61,025 bases of DNA from Caballeronia mineralivorans PML1(12) (GCF_001028175.1 NZ_AEJF01000179.1:1-61025); one strand, 5' to 3'. Counted from the stretch's first letter, positions 19,380 through 28,647 are shown. Notes: generated by a model not told the origin, from the sequence alone. Numbers and translations are program-made.

Positions 19380-20186
19380 GTGTTGGCTAACAAGAATTCG
19401 CTTCATCGGCGTCTGCGTATCGTCGAACTTGTCCGCAAGCGCGGTGAAGTATCGGTCGATGAACTCGCCTCGGCGTTCGACGTCTCCAGCGTCACGATCC
19501 GCTCGGATCTGAACTACCTGGAGCAGCAGCGCTACCTCATTCGTGCGTTTGGGAAAGCGCGATATGTGGCGCAGCGGCCGGGCGAAAACTTGCTCACTGC
19601 AGTTTCGCCGAGTGCGACGCGGCAGGCTGCGGACATGGCGATCGCGCGCATGGCGGCGGATTTCATCGATGACCACGCGTCTGTGTTTATCGGCGCGGGT
19701 TTGATCACGCACAAGCTGCTGCCGTTGCTCGCCGATCGCGCGAACCTCGCACTGACGCTCAACGACATCGCGATGGTGCCGACCGTGCAGCGTTTCATGC
19801 GCTGCGAATTGCGTCTCACCGGCGGCTCGCTCGACGACAATTCCACCGTGCTGCTCGGGCCCGATGCCGAGCGATCGCTTTCTGCGTTGTCACTGGATCT
19901 GGTGGTGCTGGAAGCAAACGGGATTGATCGCGACGGCAATTTGCTGTGCGCCGATGCGCGTCTGGCTGAAGTGTTCAAAGCCGCGCTGAAGAACGCCAAA
20001 CGTAGCGTCGTGGTGGCTTACCAGCCGGCGCTGCAAGGCGAGGGTGAGGTTTTCTGCCACGTTAGCCGCCTTGGTGGACTCGTGCTCGATGACGCCATCG
20101 ATCCACCCACACTCGAGCTGATTCTCAAAGCCGGACTGGATGTGCATCGGCGGGAAGAGGGGATTCTCGAATTTTGTAATAAGTAA
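19380..20186 (+). CDS. DeoR-family transcriptional regulator of the sugar cassette
   Basis: About 268 residues. The N-terminus is a DeoR helix-turn-helix (RRLRIVELVRKRGEVSVDEL, then VSSVTIRSDLNYLEQQ). The rest is the DeoR sensor domain, an isomerase-like fold that binds phosphorylated sugars; GAGLITHKLLPLL and LTLNDIAMVP correspond to its ligand-binding segments, and LDLVVLEANGID replaces the usual DxxFxGANG-type motif. The start is uncertain among GTG 19371, GTG 19380 and TTG 19383; AAAGG at 19364-19368 suits 19380 best. It heads a six-gene plus-strand unit and probably represses it until tagatose 6-phosphate or a related ester appears (inferred). Confidence 0.88.
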   Translation: MLANKNSLHRRLRIVELVRKRGEVSVDELASAFDVSSVTIRSDLNYLEQQRYLIRAFGKARYVAQRPGENLLTAVSPSATRQAADMAIARMAADFIDDHASVFIGAGLITHKLLPLLADRANLALTLNDIAMVPTVQRFMRCELRLTGGSLDDNSTVLLGPDAERSLSALSLDLVVLEANGIDRDGNLLCADARLAEVFKAALKNAKRSVVVAYQPALQGEGEVFCHVSRLGGLVLDDAIDPPTLELILKAGLDVHRREEGILEFCNK

Positions 20187-20213
20187 CCCTAAACAATAAC
20201 TGGAGACACGCTT

Positions 20214-21110
20214 ATGTTTCGCCGTCGTTCACTTCTTGCTGCTCTGGTCGCAGCGTTCGCCACAACCGCACCCGTCGCTCACGCTGCCGATGTCAAGATT
20301 GGCGCATCGCTGCTCACGCAACAACATCCGTTCTACGTCGAACTCGCCAACGCGATGAAAGCGCAAGCCGCAAAGGATCACGCGCAGATAGACATCGCGA
20401 TTGCGAACCAGGACTTGAGCAAGCAGATCGCGGACGTGCAGGATTTCGTCACGAAGAAAGTCGATGTGATCGTGCTCTCGCCCGTCGATTCCAAGGGCGT
20501 GAAAGCGGCCGTGCTGACGGCGCAGAAGGCGGGCATTCCAGTAATCACCGTCGATATCAGCGCGCAAGGCGTTGAAGTCGCATCGCATATCGCCACCGAT
20601 AACTACGCCGGTGGCCTGCAAGCCGGCGCGTTGATGTGCAAGGTGCTGAGCGGCAAGGGTAAGGTCGGCGTGATCGATTATCCGACGGTTCAATCAGTGA
20701 TCGACCGCGTGACGGGTTTCAAGAAAGCGCTCGCTGCGTGTCCCGATGTGAAGATTGTCGCGGTGCAGCCGGGCATCACGCGCGCCGATGCATTGAGCGC
20801 GGCGCAGAACATGCTGCAGGCGAATCCTGATCTCGCGGGCATCTTCGGTTTCGGCGATGACGCTGCAATGGCCGCGGCCGTCGCAGGCAAATCGGCCGGT
20901 AATCACGTGAAGGTCATCGGCTTCGACGGCATGCCCGAAGCGCGCGCGGCGGTCGACAAGAACCCGAACTTCGTCGGCGTGATTCGCCAGTACCCGGACA
21001 AGATGGGCGCGCTCGCCGTGGACACCGCTGTCAAGGTTGCGGAAAAGCAATCCGTGCCGAAGCTGCAGCCGGTGACGCCGGGTCAGTATCTGAACGCGTC
21101 GGTGAAATGA
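20214..21110 (+). CDS. Periplasmic sugar-binding protein, RbsB-type
   Basis: A 298-residue member of the type I periplasmic binding proteins for pentoses and hexoses. A Sec signal peptide (MFRRRSLLAALVAAFATTAPVAHA) ends near residue 24. Family blocks include QQHPFYVELANAM, VDVIVLSPVDSKGV, PVITVDI and GFGDDAAMAA. GGAGAC precedes the ATG. The stop overlaps the ATPase start by four bases. From the linked kinase and PF08013 genes the ligand is probably D-tagatose or a close ketose; sequence alone does not show it. Confidence 0.92.
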   Translation: MFRRRSLLAALVAAFATTAPVAHAADVKIGASLLTQQHPFYVELANAMKAQAAKDHAQIDIAIANQDLSKQIADVQDFVTKKVDVIVLSPVDSKGVKAAVLTAQKAGIPVITVDISAQGVEVASHIATDNYAGGLQAGALMCKVLSGKGKVGVIDYPTVQSVIDRVTGFKKALAACPDVKIVAVQPGITRADALSAAQNMLQANPDLAGIFGFGDDAAMAAAVAGKSAGNHVKVIGFDGMPEARAAVDKNPNFVGVIRQYPDKMGALAVDTAVKVAEKQSVPKLQPVTPGQYLNASVK

Positions 21111-22642
21111 ATACGGGTTTGAAACCTCGCCCGGACATTGCGCTTCTCGAACTACGCGGGATTGCGAAGTCGTTCGGGCCAGTCGAGGCGATCAAGGACG
21201 TCTCGCTCGCCATTCTGCCGGGCCGCGTGCACACGCTGCTCGGCGAGAACGGTGCGGGCAAATCCACGCTGATGAAGATTCTCGCCGGCGTTCATGCGCC
21301 TACGCGCGGCGAAATTCTTTTGAACGGATCGCCCGCTACATTCGCGAATCCCGGCGAGTCGCAGAAGGCGGGCATTGCGATCATCTATCAGGAGTTGAGT
21401 CTCGCCAAGAATTTGAGTGTCGCTGAAAACATGTTCGCGGGGCACGAGCCGCGGCGTTTTGGTGTCGTGGATTTCAAGCGCTTGTATGCGCAAGCGCAGG
21501 CTTTGCTGGATCACCTGGATATCGACATTGACGCTACCGCACCTGTTTCGCGTCTCTCCATGGCGCAGCGTCAACTCGTGGAACTCGCCAAGGCGCTGAG
21601 CCGCGATGCATCGCTCGTGATCATGGACGAACCCACGTCCTCGTTAAGCGATCGCGAAGCGGAGATCCTGTTTCATATCGTCACCAAGCTGACGGCGAAG
21701 GGTGTGGCCGTCGTTTATATCTCGCATCGGATGGACGAGATCATGCGCATTTCCGATGACATCTCGGTCATGCGCGATGGTCGCTACATCGCGACATTGC
21801 AGAAGGATCAGACCACCATCGGCGCATTGATCGCGATGATGGTCGGGCGTGAAATGAACGATGTCTATCCGCGTCGCGAGACGCCTTACATGCGTCCATC
21901 GCAGCCGCTGCTGAAGGTCAGCAATCTCACGCTCCCCGGTCAGTTTGAAAACATCAGCTTCGAGATTCGCGCCGGCGAGATTCTCGGCTTCTTCGGGTTG
22001 ATCGGTGCGGGACGCTCGGACGTGATGAAGGCGTTGTTCGGCATCGGCCGGCCGAGCGGCGAGATCACGATGAGCGACAAGCGCCTCAAGTTGCGCAGTC
22101 CTGCACATGCCATCCGGGAGGGCATCGCGCTCGTCACCGAGGACCGAAAGCACGAGGGCCTCGTGCTGATGCATTCCATCGCCAGCAACGTGACGATGGC
22201 GAGCTTTGAAGAACACGGTTCACGCTTCGGCATCCTGAACCGCCGCTTCGAACGCGATGAAACGGCGAACGCGATCACGCGTATGAACATCCGCGCATCG
22301 GGGCCGTTTCAGGCGGTTGGAAACCTGAGTGGCGGCAATCAGCAGAAGGTCGTGTTCTCCAAATGGCTGGCGTTGAAACCGAAGGTGCTGATCCTCGATG
22401 AACCCACGCGCGGCGTCGATGTGGGCGCGAAGTTCGAGATTTATCGGGTGATCCGTGAGCTCGCCTCGACCGGGACGGCGATCATTCTCGTCTCGTCGGA
22501 ATTGCCGGAGGCGCTTGCCATGAGCGATCGCCTTGTCGTGATGCGCGAGAAGCGCGTCGTCCATGAATTCAATGCGCAGGGTGTCGAACCCATCACGCAA
22601 GAAGAAGTGATGTCGTACGCAACCGGAGCCACAACAGCATGA
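21107..22642 (+). CDS. Sugar ABC transporter ATPase, RbsA-type (two domains)
   Basis: A 511-residue cytoplasmic ATPase with two nucleotide-binding domains, as in RbsA, AraG and XylG. Domain 1: Walker A GENGAGKSTLMK, a signature region LSMAQRQLVELAKAL, Walker B LVIMDEPTSSL. Domain 2: a degenerate Walker A (GLIGAGRSDVMK, with Arg for Lys, as is normal in this family), signature LSGGNQQKVVFSKWL, and VLILDEPTRGVD. Overlaps of four bases on both sides tie it to the binding-protein and permease genes. Confidence 0.94.
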   Translation: MNTGLKPRPDIALLELRGIAKSFGPVEAIKDVSLAILPGRVHTLLGENGAGKSTLMKILAGVHAPTRGEILLNGSPATFANPGESQKAGIAIIYQELSLAKNLSVAENMFAGHEPRRFGVVDFKRLYAQAQALLDHLDIDIDATAPVSRLSMAQRQLVELAKALSRDASLVIMDEPTSSLSDREAEILFHIVTKLTAKGVAVVYISHRMDEIMRISDDISVMRDGRYIATLQKDQTTIGALIAMMVGREMNDVYPRRETPYMRPSQPLLKVSNLTLPGQFENISFEIRAGEILGFFGLIGAGRSDVMKALFGIGRPSGEITMSDKRLKLRSPAHAIREGIALVTEDRKHEGLVLMHSIASNVTMASFEEHGSRFGILNRRFERDETANAITRMNIRASGPFQAVGNLSGGNQQKVVFSKWLALKPKVLILDEPTRGVDVGAKFEIYRVIRELASTGTAIILVSSELPEALAMSDRLVVMREKRVVHEFNAQGVEPITQEEVMSYATGATTA

Positions 22643-23631
22643 ACCCGACTCAACTCAGCGGCGCCGCGTCCACGCGCCGCTCGCACGCAAGCGGTGCGCT
22701 ACATCGCGCCGTCAGGCACTACGGCGGTATCGTCGTCGGGCTGATCGTCTTGTGCGGCTTTTTCTGGGTGCTGTCGCCGAACTTCATGTCGGTGAACAAC
22801 CTCGTGAACGTGGTGATGCAGGTCTCCATCATCGCGATACTCGGCTTCGGCATGACCTACGTGCTGCTGCTCGGCGATATCGACCTGTCGGTCGGCGCGA
22901 CCATGGCGCTGGTCGGCACCGTCTGCGCGTTTGCATTGCAGCATGGCGCATCGCCGCTTGTCGCCGTGCTCGCTGCCATGGCCACAGGGATCGTTCTTGG
23001 GGCCGCGAACGGCTCGCTGTCCGCGTTGTTGACGATCCCCTCATTCATCGTCACCGTCGCCACCATGGGCGTTTTTCGCGGTCTCGCGTACCTCACGTCG
23101 AACGGCGTACCAATCTCCATTGACGACGACCGCTTCGCTTTCCTCGGCAACGGTCTCGTGCTCGGCATCCCCCTACCGATCTGGATTCTCGCGGTTCTGC
23201 TGCTGTTGAACCACTTCGTGCTCTCGCGTACCGTATTTGGACGAAAGGCGTATCTCGCGGGCGGCAATCGCGAGGCGGCGCTGTATTCGGGTATCGATGT
23301 AAGCCGGCTGCGAATCATCATCTTCATGATCTCGGGCTTGCTGGCGAGCATCGGCGGCGTGTTGATGACGTCGCGGCTTTATTCCGCTCAGCCGAATGCG
23401 GGAATAGGCTATGAACTCGATGCCATCGCCGCTGCCGTGCTCGGCGGAACAAGTCTCTCGGGCGGTTACGGAACGATCACCGGGACGCTGATCGGCGCGC
23501 TGATTATCGGCGTCATCAACAACGGGATGAACCTGCTCAGCGTTCCGTATTTCTATCAACTCATCGTGAAAGGCATCGTGATTCTGGTCGCGGTCTGTAT
23601 CGATGTTCAAACGAAGAAACGTCATGCCTAA
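22639..23631 (+). CDS. Sugar ABC transporter permease, RbsC-type
   Basis: A 330-residue inner-membrane protein with eight to ten hydrophobic segments starting near residue 35. The BPD_transp_2 core is visible: LLGDIDLSVGATMALVGT and GTSLSGGYGTITGTLIGAL, with the YSGIDVSRLRIIIF loop contacting the ATPase. It forms a homodimeric channel with the RbsA-type ATPase and RbsB-type binding protein. It overlaps the ATPase gene by four bases and the kinase gene by eight. Confidence 0.93.
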   Translation: MNPTQLSGAASTRRSHASGALHRAVRHYGGIVVGLIVLCGFFWVLSPNFMSVNNLVNVVMQVSIIAILGFGMTYVLLLGDIDLSVGATMALVGTVCAFALQHGASPLVAVLAAMATGIVLGAANGSLSALLTIPSFIVTVATMGVFRGLAYLTSNGVPISIDDDRFAFLGNGLVLGIPLPIWILAVLLLLNHFVLSRTVFGRKAYLAGGNREAALYSGIDVSRLRIIIFMISGLLASIGGVLMTSRLYSAQPNAGIGYELDAIAAAVLGGTSLSGGYGTITGTLIGALIIGVINNGMNLLSVPYFYQLIVKGIVILVAVCIDVQTKKRHA

Positions 23632-24595
23632 TCCAAATGCTGTTACGTCCAGGCCCGGCACCATTGTCGCGATGGGCGAGATCCTGGTCGAAATCATGGC
23701 GACGCGCGTGGGCCAGAGCTTTCGCGAGCCCGGGACGCTCATTGGCCCTTTCGCGAGCGGCGCGCCGGCAATTTTCATCGATCAGGTCGCGAAGCTCGGC
23801 AGCCCGTGCGCGATGATCGGTTGTGTCGGCGATGACGATTTCGGCGTACTCAACGTCGAACGGTTGCGCGGCGACGGCGTGGATGTGTCCGGCATCGCGG
23901 TGCTGAAAGATGCGACGACGGGCAGCGCATTCGTGACATATCGCGAGGACGGCGATCGCGATTTCATCTACAACATTACGAACAGCGCATCGGCGCAATT
24001 GTCGGTGGCGAATCTACGGGACGACTTGCTCTCGAAGTGCGGCACTTTCCACGTGATGGGGTCGTCGCTGTTCTCGTTTCGTATTATTGAAGCGATGAAG
24101 CAGGCTATCGAAATGGTGAAAACGAATGGCGGCACGGTAAGTTTCGATCCGAATATTCGCAAGGAAATGCTGCGGATTCCGGAGATGCGCGACGCGCTCG
24201 ATTTTATCCTCGACTACACCGATATCTTCCTGCCAAGCGGCCATGAAGTGACCTTGCTCGCCAGCGCGACGTCGGAGCGCGGGGCGATCGATGAACTGCT
24301 CAAACGCGGCGTCAAGGAAGTGGTCGTGAAGCGCGGCGCGCAAGGCTGCAGTTTCTTCGATGCCAACGGCGAGACCCATCGGCCCGCGCTCAAGGTGCAG
24401 GAACTCGATCCGACCGGCGCGGGCGATTGCTTCGGCGCGACGTACATCAGTTGCCGCGCGCAGGGCATGGACGTGGATGACGCGCTTAAGTACGCATGCG
24501 CCAGCGGCGCGCGCGCAGTGGGCGTAAAAGGCCCGATGGAAGGCACGGCGACGTTCGCCGAACTCGATGCGTTCCTGCAATCAGCCACGGAGTGA
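23624..24595 (+). CDS. PfkB-family sugar kinase, probable D-tagatose kinase
   Basis: A 323-residue ribokinase-fold kinase. Signatures: GEILVEIMA near the start, IDQVAKLGSPCAMIGCVGDDDFG (first PfkB motif), and LDPTGAGDCFGATYIS with the catalytic base Asp268 in GAGD. The ATG at 23624 lies inside the end of the permease gene; an ATG at 23603 would give seven more residues but has no better ribosome binding site. In Agrobacterium a PfkB kinase (PF00294) linked to a PF08013 protein phosphorylates D-tagatose to D-tagatose 6-phosphate. The same pairing here supports that role. Fructokinase or another ketose kinase is the alternative. Confidence 0.8.
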   Translation: MPNPNAVTSRPGTIVAMGEILVEIMATRVGQSFREPGTLIGPFASGAPAIFIDQVAKLGSPCAMIGCVGDDDFGVLNVERLRGDGVDVSGIAVLKDATTGSAFVTYREDGDRDFIYNITNSASAQLSVANLRDDLLSKCGTFHVMGSSLFSFRIIEAMKQAIEMVKTNGGTVSFDPNIRKEMLRIPEMRDALDFILDYTDIFLPSGHEVTLLASATSERGAIDELLKRGVKEVVVKRGAQGCSFFDANGETHRPALKVQELDPTGAGDCFGATYISCRAQGMDVDDALKYACASGARAVGVKGPMEGTATFAELDAFLQSATE

Positions 24596-24599
24596 AGTG

Positions 24600-25883
24600 A
24601 TGAACTCGATCGTCTCGCGTTTGAGCAATGCGCATCCGGCGTCGGCATGGCTCGCCGGCATCTATTCGATTTGTTCCGCGCATCCGTGGGTGCTCGAAGC
24701 GGCCATGCGACAGGCGCTGGAAGATGAGACGCCGTTGCTGATCGAATCGACATCGAATCAGGTCGATCAGTACGGCGGTTATACGGGCATGAAGCCCGCG
24801 GACTTTGTGGACTTCGTTCGTTCGATTGCCGAGCGAGTCGGATTCCCGCATGAGCATCTGATTCTTGGCGGCGATCATCTTGGTCCGAATGCATGGCGTC
24901 ACCTTCGCGCTGACGAAGCCATGCAACGCGCCGATGCGTTGATCGACGCTTATGCATCGGCGGGATTCACGAAGATTCACCTCGATACCAGCATGTCGTG
25001 CGCCGATGATCCCGAGAGGTTATCGGATGCGGTTGTTGCTTCAAGGGCCGCACGCTTGTGCGCAGTCGCCGAAGCTGCCGTAAAGCGGGCAGGTCTTGGC
25101 GTGAGCCCGGTATATGTGATCGGCACCGAAGTACCCGTGCCGGGTGGTGCTGCGGAAGAGCTGGACATCGTCGAACCGACCTCGCGTGAAGCGGCGATTG
25201 AAACCGCTTTGGTCCACAAAAAGGCGTGGCAAGAACACGGGGTTCAAGTCGCATGGCCGCGAGTGATCGCGCTTGTCGTGCAGCCTGGCGTGGAGTTCGA
25301 TCACACGAAGGTGATCGACTATGTGCCGGCGCGCGCCGAGTCGCTGAAGAGCGCGTTGGACGATCTGCACGGCATGGTCTTCGAGGCGCATTCCACCGAT
25401 TATCAGACACCCGAAGCGCTGAGCGCATTGGTCCGCGATGGCTTTCGCATTCTCAAAGTGGGTCCGGGCGTGACGTTCGCGTTGCGCGAGGCGTTGTACG
25501 CGTTGGCGGATATCGAAACGCAATTGATCGACGAGAAGAAGCGATCGAATTTACGCGCTGTGGTCGAGCGCGTGATGCTGAGCAAACCCGGTTACTGGGA
25601 AAAGTATTATCACGGCGATGCCGAACAGCAACGCGTGTTACGCACCTACAGCTATAGCGACCGCGTACGTTATTACTGGGCCGATGCGGAGATCGGCGCC
25701 ACAGCGCAAAAACTGCTCGATAACCTAGCCGCGCTTAAAATTCCCGAGAACCTGCTGAGCCAGTTCTTGCCCGATCAATATTGGGCAGTGCGGCGCGCTC
25801 AGTTAGCTAACGAGCCGCTCGCGCTGGTGCAGGATCGCGTGCGGCAGGTCATTCGAACGTACGCAGCGGCGTGCCGCGCATAA
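24600..25883 (+). CDS. GatZ/KbaZ-like protein (PF08013), probable D-tagatose 6-phosphate 4-epimerase
   Basis: A 427-residue TIM-barrel protein of the GatZ/KbaZ family. Typical blocks: IYSICSAHPWVLEAAM, LIESTSNQVDQYGGYTGM, LILGGDHLGPN, HLDTSMSCADDP, VFEAHSTDYQTP and LKVGPGVTFALREAL. In E. coli GatZ/KbaZ is a non-catalytic partner of the tagatose-bisphosphate aldolase GatY/KbaY; no such aldolase gene is here. A stand-alone PF08013 enzyme in Agrobacterium was shown to epimerise D-tagatose 6-phosphate to D-fructose 6-phosphate. Linked to a kinase and importer, that activity completes a route into glycolysis. Start ATG with GGAGTGAAG; four bases after the kinase stop. Confidence 0.82.
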   Translation: MNSIVSRLSNAHPASAWLAGIYSICSAHPWVLEAAMRQALEDETPLLIESTSNQVDQYGGYTGMKPADFVDFVRSIAERVGFPHEHLILGGDHLGPNAWRHLRADEAMQRADALIDAYASAGFTKIHLDTSMSCADDPERLSDAVVASRAARLCAVAEAAVKRAGLGVSPVYVIGTEVPVPGGAAEELDIVEPTSREAAIETALVHKKAWQEHGVQVAWPRVIALVVQPGVEFDHTKVIDYVPARAESLKSALDDLHGMVFEAHSTDYQTPEALSALVRDGFRILKVGPGVTFALREALYALADIETQLIDEKKRSNLRAVVERVMLSKPGYWEKYYHGDAEQQRVLRTYSYSDRVRYYWADAEIGATAQKLLDNLAALKIPENLLSQFLPDQYWAVRRAQLANEPLALVQDRVRQVIRTYAAACRA

Positions 25884-25899
25884 CGCCTGAGGCTGAAGC

Positions 25900-26346
25900 T
25901 CAGTGCTTGCCCGTGCTGCCGAATCCACCGGCGCCGCGCTCGCTCTGAGCGAAGTCATCGACGATATTAAACGTCGCCTGCACCACCGGCACGATCACCA
26001 GTTGCGCGAGGCGCTCAAGCGGATTCAGCGTGAACGCAGTCGCGCCGCGATTCCACGTCGAGATCATCAACTGGCCCTGGTAGTCCGAGTCGATCAATCC
26101 AACCAGATTCCCCAGCACCACGCCGTGCTTATGACCGAGCCCCGAGCGCGGCAGAATCAGCGCCGCATAACCCGGGTCTTCGATATGAATCGCCAGGCCC
26201 GTGGGTACCAGCGTCGTCTGGCCGGGTTCAAGCGTGATGGCTTCGTCCAGGCACGCGCGTAAATCGAGTCCGGCGCTGCCAGGCGTGGCGTAGGCGGGCA
26301 GGTAGTCGCGCATGCGCGCATCGAGGATCTTGATGTCGAGTTTCAT
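25900..26346 (-). CDS. dut: dUTP diphosphatase
   Basis: A 148-residue trimeric enzyme that hydrolyses dUTP to dUMP, keeping uracil out of DNA and supplying thymidylate synthesis. All five motifs are visible: GSAGLDLRACL, LPRSGLGHKHGVVL, GLIDSDYQGQLMIS, RLAQLVIVPV, and the C-terminal ERGAGGFGSTG arm. The start ATG overlaps the stop of the luciferase-like gene (ATGA). It converges on the sugar cassette with a 16-base gap. Confidence 0.96.
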   Translation of the reverse strand: MKLDIKILDARMRDYLPAYATPGSAGLDLRACLDEAITLEPGQTTLVPTGLAIHIEDPGYAALILPRSGLGHKHGVVLGNLVGLIDSDYQGQLMISTWNRGATAFTLNPLERLAQLVIVPVVQATFNIVDDFAQSERGAGGFGSTGKH

Positions 26347-27356
26347 GGGTTCTGTTTATTGAGTTCGAAGGCTTGAGCCAGCAGTTCGTACGAGCGCATG
26401 CGCGCCGGGTAACTTCCTGCAACGCTCAGCACGATCAGTTCGTCGGCATCGAAGCGTTGTTGGAGTTCATGCAATTGTTCAGTCACGCGCTCCGGCGTGC
26501 CAATAATGCTGCGGCTTTTTTCCCGCGCAATCACAGTCAGTTCGCGTTCGCCGAATGCCTGGTTTGCCCCCTGGGCAATCGATGGAATCGGCATATTGAG
26601 CCCGTACGCCATCTGCACGCGACGCAAATCGACCGCACGTTCAAGTGCGGCGGCTTCCGTTTCGGTATCGGCGCAAATGACGAACACGGCCGCTGCAAGA
26701 TAGGGCTTCGAGCCATTGCGCGACACAAACCGCTCGCGATAAGCCTCCGCCACCCTGTGCCCATACTGCGCGTTAATAAAATGCGCGAACGCGAAACGAA
26801 TGCCAAGTTGCGCCGCGAGCAAACCGCCGAAATCGCTGGAACCGAGCATCCACAATTCGGGGCGAGTAGCAATTTCGGGCTGCAGCAACACGCCGTGCGC
26901 GAGGTGGTCTTCGGGCAACGTACCGTCGAACAGACCGACCAGTTCACCGACCTGCTGCGGGAAAATATCGCCGCGATTGTAGTCGCCTGCGGCCACCGCT
27001 TGCGCGGTACGCATATCGCCGCCGGGCGCACGCCCAACGCCCAGATCCACGCGATTCGGGAACAGCGCTTCGAGCATCAGGAATTGCTCTGCAACCTTGA
27101 ACGAGCTGTAGTAGGGCAGCATGACGCCGCCCGAACCGATCCGAATGCGCTCGGTCAAGCTGCCGATTCGCGCGAGCAAAACTTCCGGGCAAGGATTCGA
27201 TACCCCGCGCAAACCATGATGCTCGGCGCACCAGTACCGCGTGTAGCCAAGGTCATCCGCGAGGCGCGCCAGATCGAGTGTGGCCGCGATGGCATCGGCG
27301 GTGCTATGGCCGTGAATGACCGGCGTCTGATCGAGTACGGAGAGTTTCGTCGTCAT
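26343..27356 (-). CDS. LLM-class flavin-dependent oxidoreductase (luciferase-like)
   Basis: A 337-residue TIM-barrel flavin monooxygenase-like protein close to the YhbW group. Typical blocks: SVLDQTPVIHG at the start, YTRYWCAEHHG, IGSGGVMLPYYSSFKVAEQF, ALFPNRVDLGVGRAPGGD, and PELWMLGSSDFGGLLAAQLG. Such proteins use FMNH2 and oxygen on unknown substrates. It overlaps dut by four bases and follows coaBC by 28 bases, so it is built into a housekeeping operon. The name says little about function. Confidence 0.88.
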   Translation of the reverse strand: MTTKLSVLDQTPVIHGHSTADAIAATLDLARLADDLGYTRYWCAEHHGLRGVSNPCPEVLLARIGSLTERIRIGSGGVMLPYYSSFKVAEQFLMLEALFPNRVDLGVGRAPGGDMRTAQAVAAGDYNRGDIFPQQVGELVGLFDGTLPEDHLAHGVLLQPEIATRPELWMLGSSDFGGLLAAQLGIRFAFAHFINAQYGHRVAEAYRERFVSRNGSKPYLAAAVFVICADTETEAAALERAVDLRRVQMAYGLNMPIPSIAQGANQAFGERELTVIAREKSRSIIGTPERVTEQLHELQQRFDADELIVLSVAGSYPARMRSYELLAQAFELNKQNP

Positions 27357-27384
27357 GGTCTTGGCAATGAGCTAAGCCAGCAGG

Positions 27385-28620
27385 CTAAGACAGCAGCGAA
27401 CCGCCGCGCGGCGCCCGCTTTGCAATCTCGCCGATCAGCAACTTCGCCAGCAGCTTTTTATCGGCGCGAGGCAGGCGCGTGATACCCGAGGCCTCGAACA
27501 GCACGACCTCGTTGTCGTCGAGGCCGAACGTCAGCGGCCCGAGATTGCCAATCAGCAGCGGCACGTTCTTGCGTGCGCGTTTGTCCTCGCCATGCACTTC
27601 GAGATCGCCGCTTTCCGCCGCGAAACCGACGCAATACGGAGGGTTCGGCAAACGTGCGACGGTCGCGAGAATGTCGGGGTTTTCGACGAACGTGAAGGTC
27701 GGCATCGGCTGGTTGGCGGTCTTCTTGATCTTGTGCTCGCTCAAGTGATCGACGCGCCAGTCCGCGACCGCGGCCACCGCAATGAAGATGTCCGCATCGG
27801 GCGTGGCTTGCAGTACGGCGTCGTGCATCTGCTGCGCGGTCTGCACATCTTCGCGGTACACGCCCCAAGGCGTCTCCAGCGCGACCGGGCCGGCCACAAG
27901 ATGCACGTCCGCGCCCGCCTGAGCCGCCGCACGCGCCAGCGCAAACCCCATCTTGCCGGACGAACGGTTGGTGATGCCGCGCACGGGATCGAGCGGTTCG
28001 AAGGTCGGGCCTGCCGTAATCAATACGCGATGCCCTTGCAGGATCTTCGGCTGGAAGAAGGCGCAGATCGCTTCGAATGTTGCCGAGGGCTCGAGCATCC
28101 TGCCGTCCCCGACTTCACCGCACGCCTGTGCGCCCGAATCGGGTCCCAGCACTTGCACGCCATCGCCACGCAGTTGCGCGACGTTGCGTTGTGTCGCCGG
28201 GTTCTGCCACATCTGGCGGTTCATCGCGGGCACGACGAGCAGCGGACAATCGCGCGCTACGCATAGCGTGGAGAGCAGGTCGTCGCAATTGCCATGCGCG
28301 AGCTTGGCGATGAAGTCGGTGGAGGCGGGCGCAATCACGATCGCATCGGCTTCACGCGACAGATCAATGTGCGCCATGTTGTTGGCGATCCGCGCGTCCC
28401 ATTGCGATGTGTACACGGGACGCCCGGACAGCGCCTGCATGGTGACGGGCGTGATGAATTGCGTGGCGGCATCGGTCATGACGATCTGCACGGTCGCGCC
28501 GGCTTTCACCAGCAAACGCGTGAGTTCGGCGATCTTGTAGCACGCGATACCCCCCGACAGGCCCAGTACGAGGTGTTTTCCTGCGAGTTCTGCGTTGTCC
28601 AAACCTGCCTCCGTACTCAT
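27385..28620 (-). CDS. coaBC: Bifunctional phosphopantothenoylcysteine decarboxylase / phosphopantothenate-cysteine ligase
   Basis: A 411-residue enzyme making 4'-phosphopantetheine in coenzyme A synthesis: CoaB joins cysteine to phosphopantothenate, CoaC decarboxylates the product. The N-terminal flavoprotein CoaC domain has LGLSGGIACYK, the active His in NNMAHIDL, PAMNRQMW and CGEVGDGRML with its Cys. The CoaB domain starts near residue 190 (VLITAGPTFEPLDPVRGITN). The ATG at 28620 has no ribosome binding site; a TTG at 28602 has GGAGG five bases before it and may be the true start (405 residues). Confidence 0.95.
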   Translation of the reverse strand: MSTEAGLDNAELAGKHLVLGLSGGIACYKIAELTRLLVKAGATVQIVMTDAATQFITPVTMQALSGRPVYTSQWDARIANNMAHIDLSREADAIVIAPASTDFIAKLAHGNCDDLLSTLCVARDCPLLVVPAMNRQMWQNPATQRNVAQLRGDGVQVLGPDSGAQACGEVGDGRMLEPSATFEAICAFFQPKILQGHRVLITAGPTFEPLDPVRGITNRSSGKMGFALARAAAQAGADVHLVAGPVALETPWGVYREDVQTAQQMHDAVLQATPDADIFIAVAAVADWRVDHLSEHKIKKTANQPMPTFTFVENPDILATVARLPNPPYCVGFAAESGDLEVHGEDKRARKNVPLLIGNLGPLTFGLDDNEVVLFEASGITRLPRADKKLLAKLLIGEIAKRAPRGGSLLS

Positions 28621-28647
28621 CGCGGCTTACATGCCGAATAACGCTGG

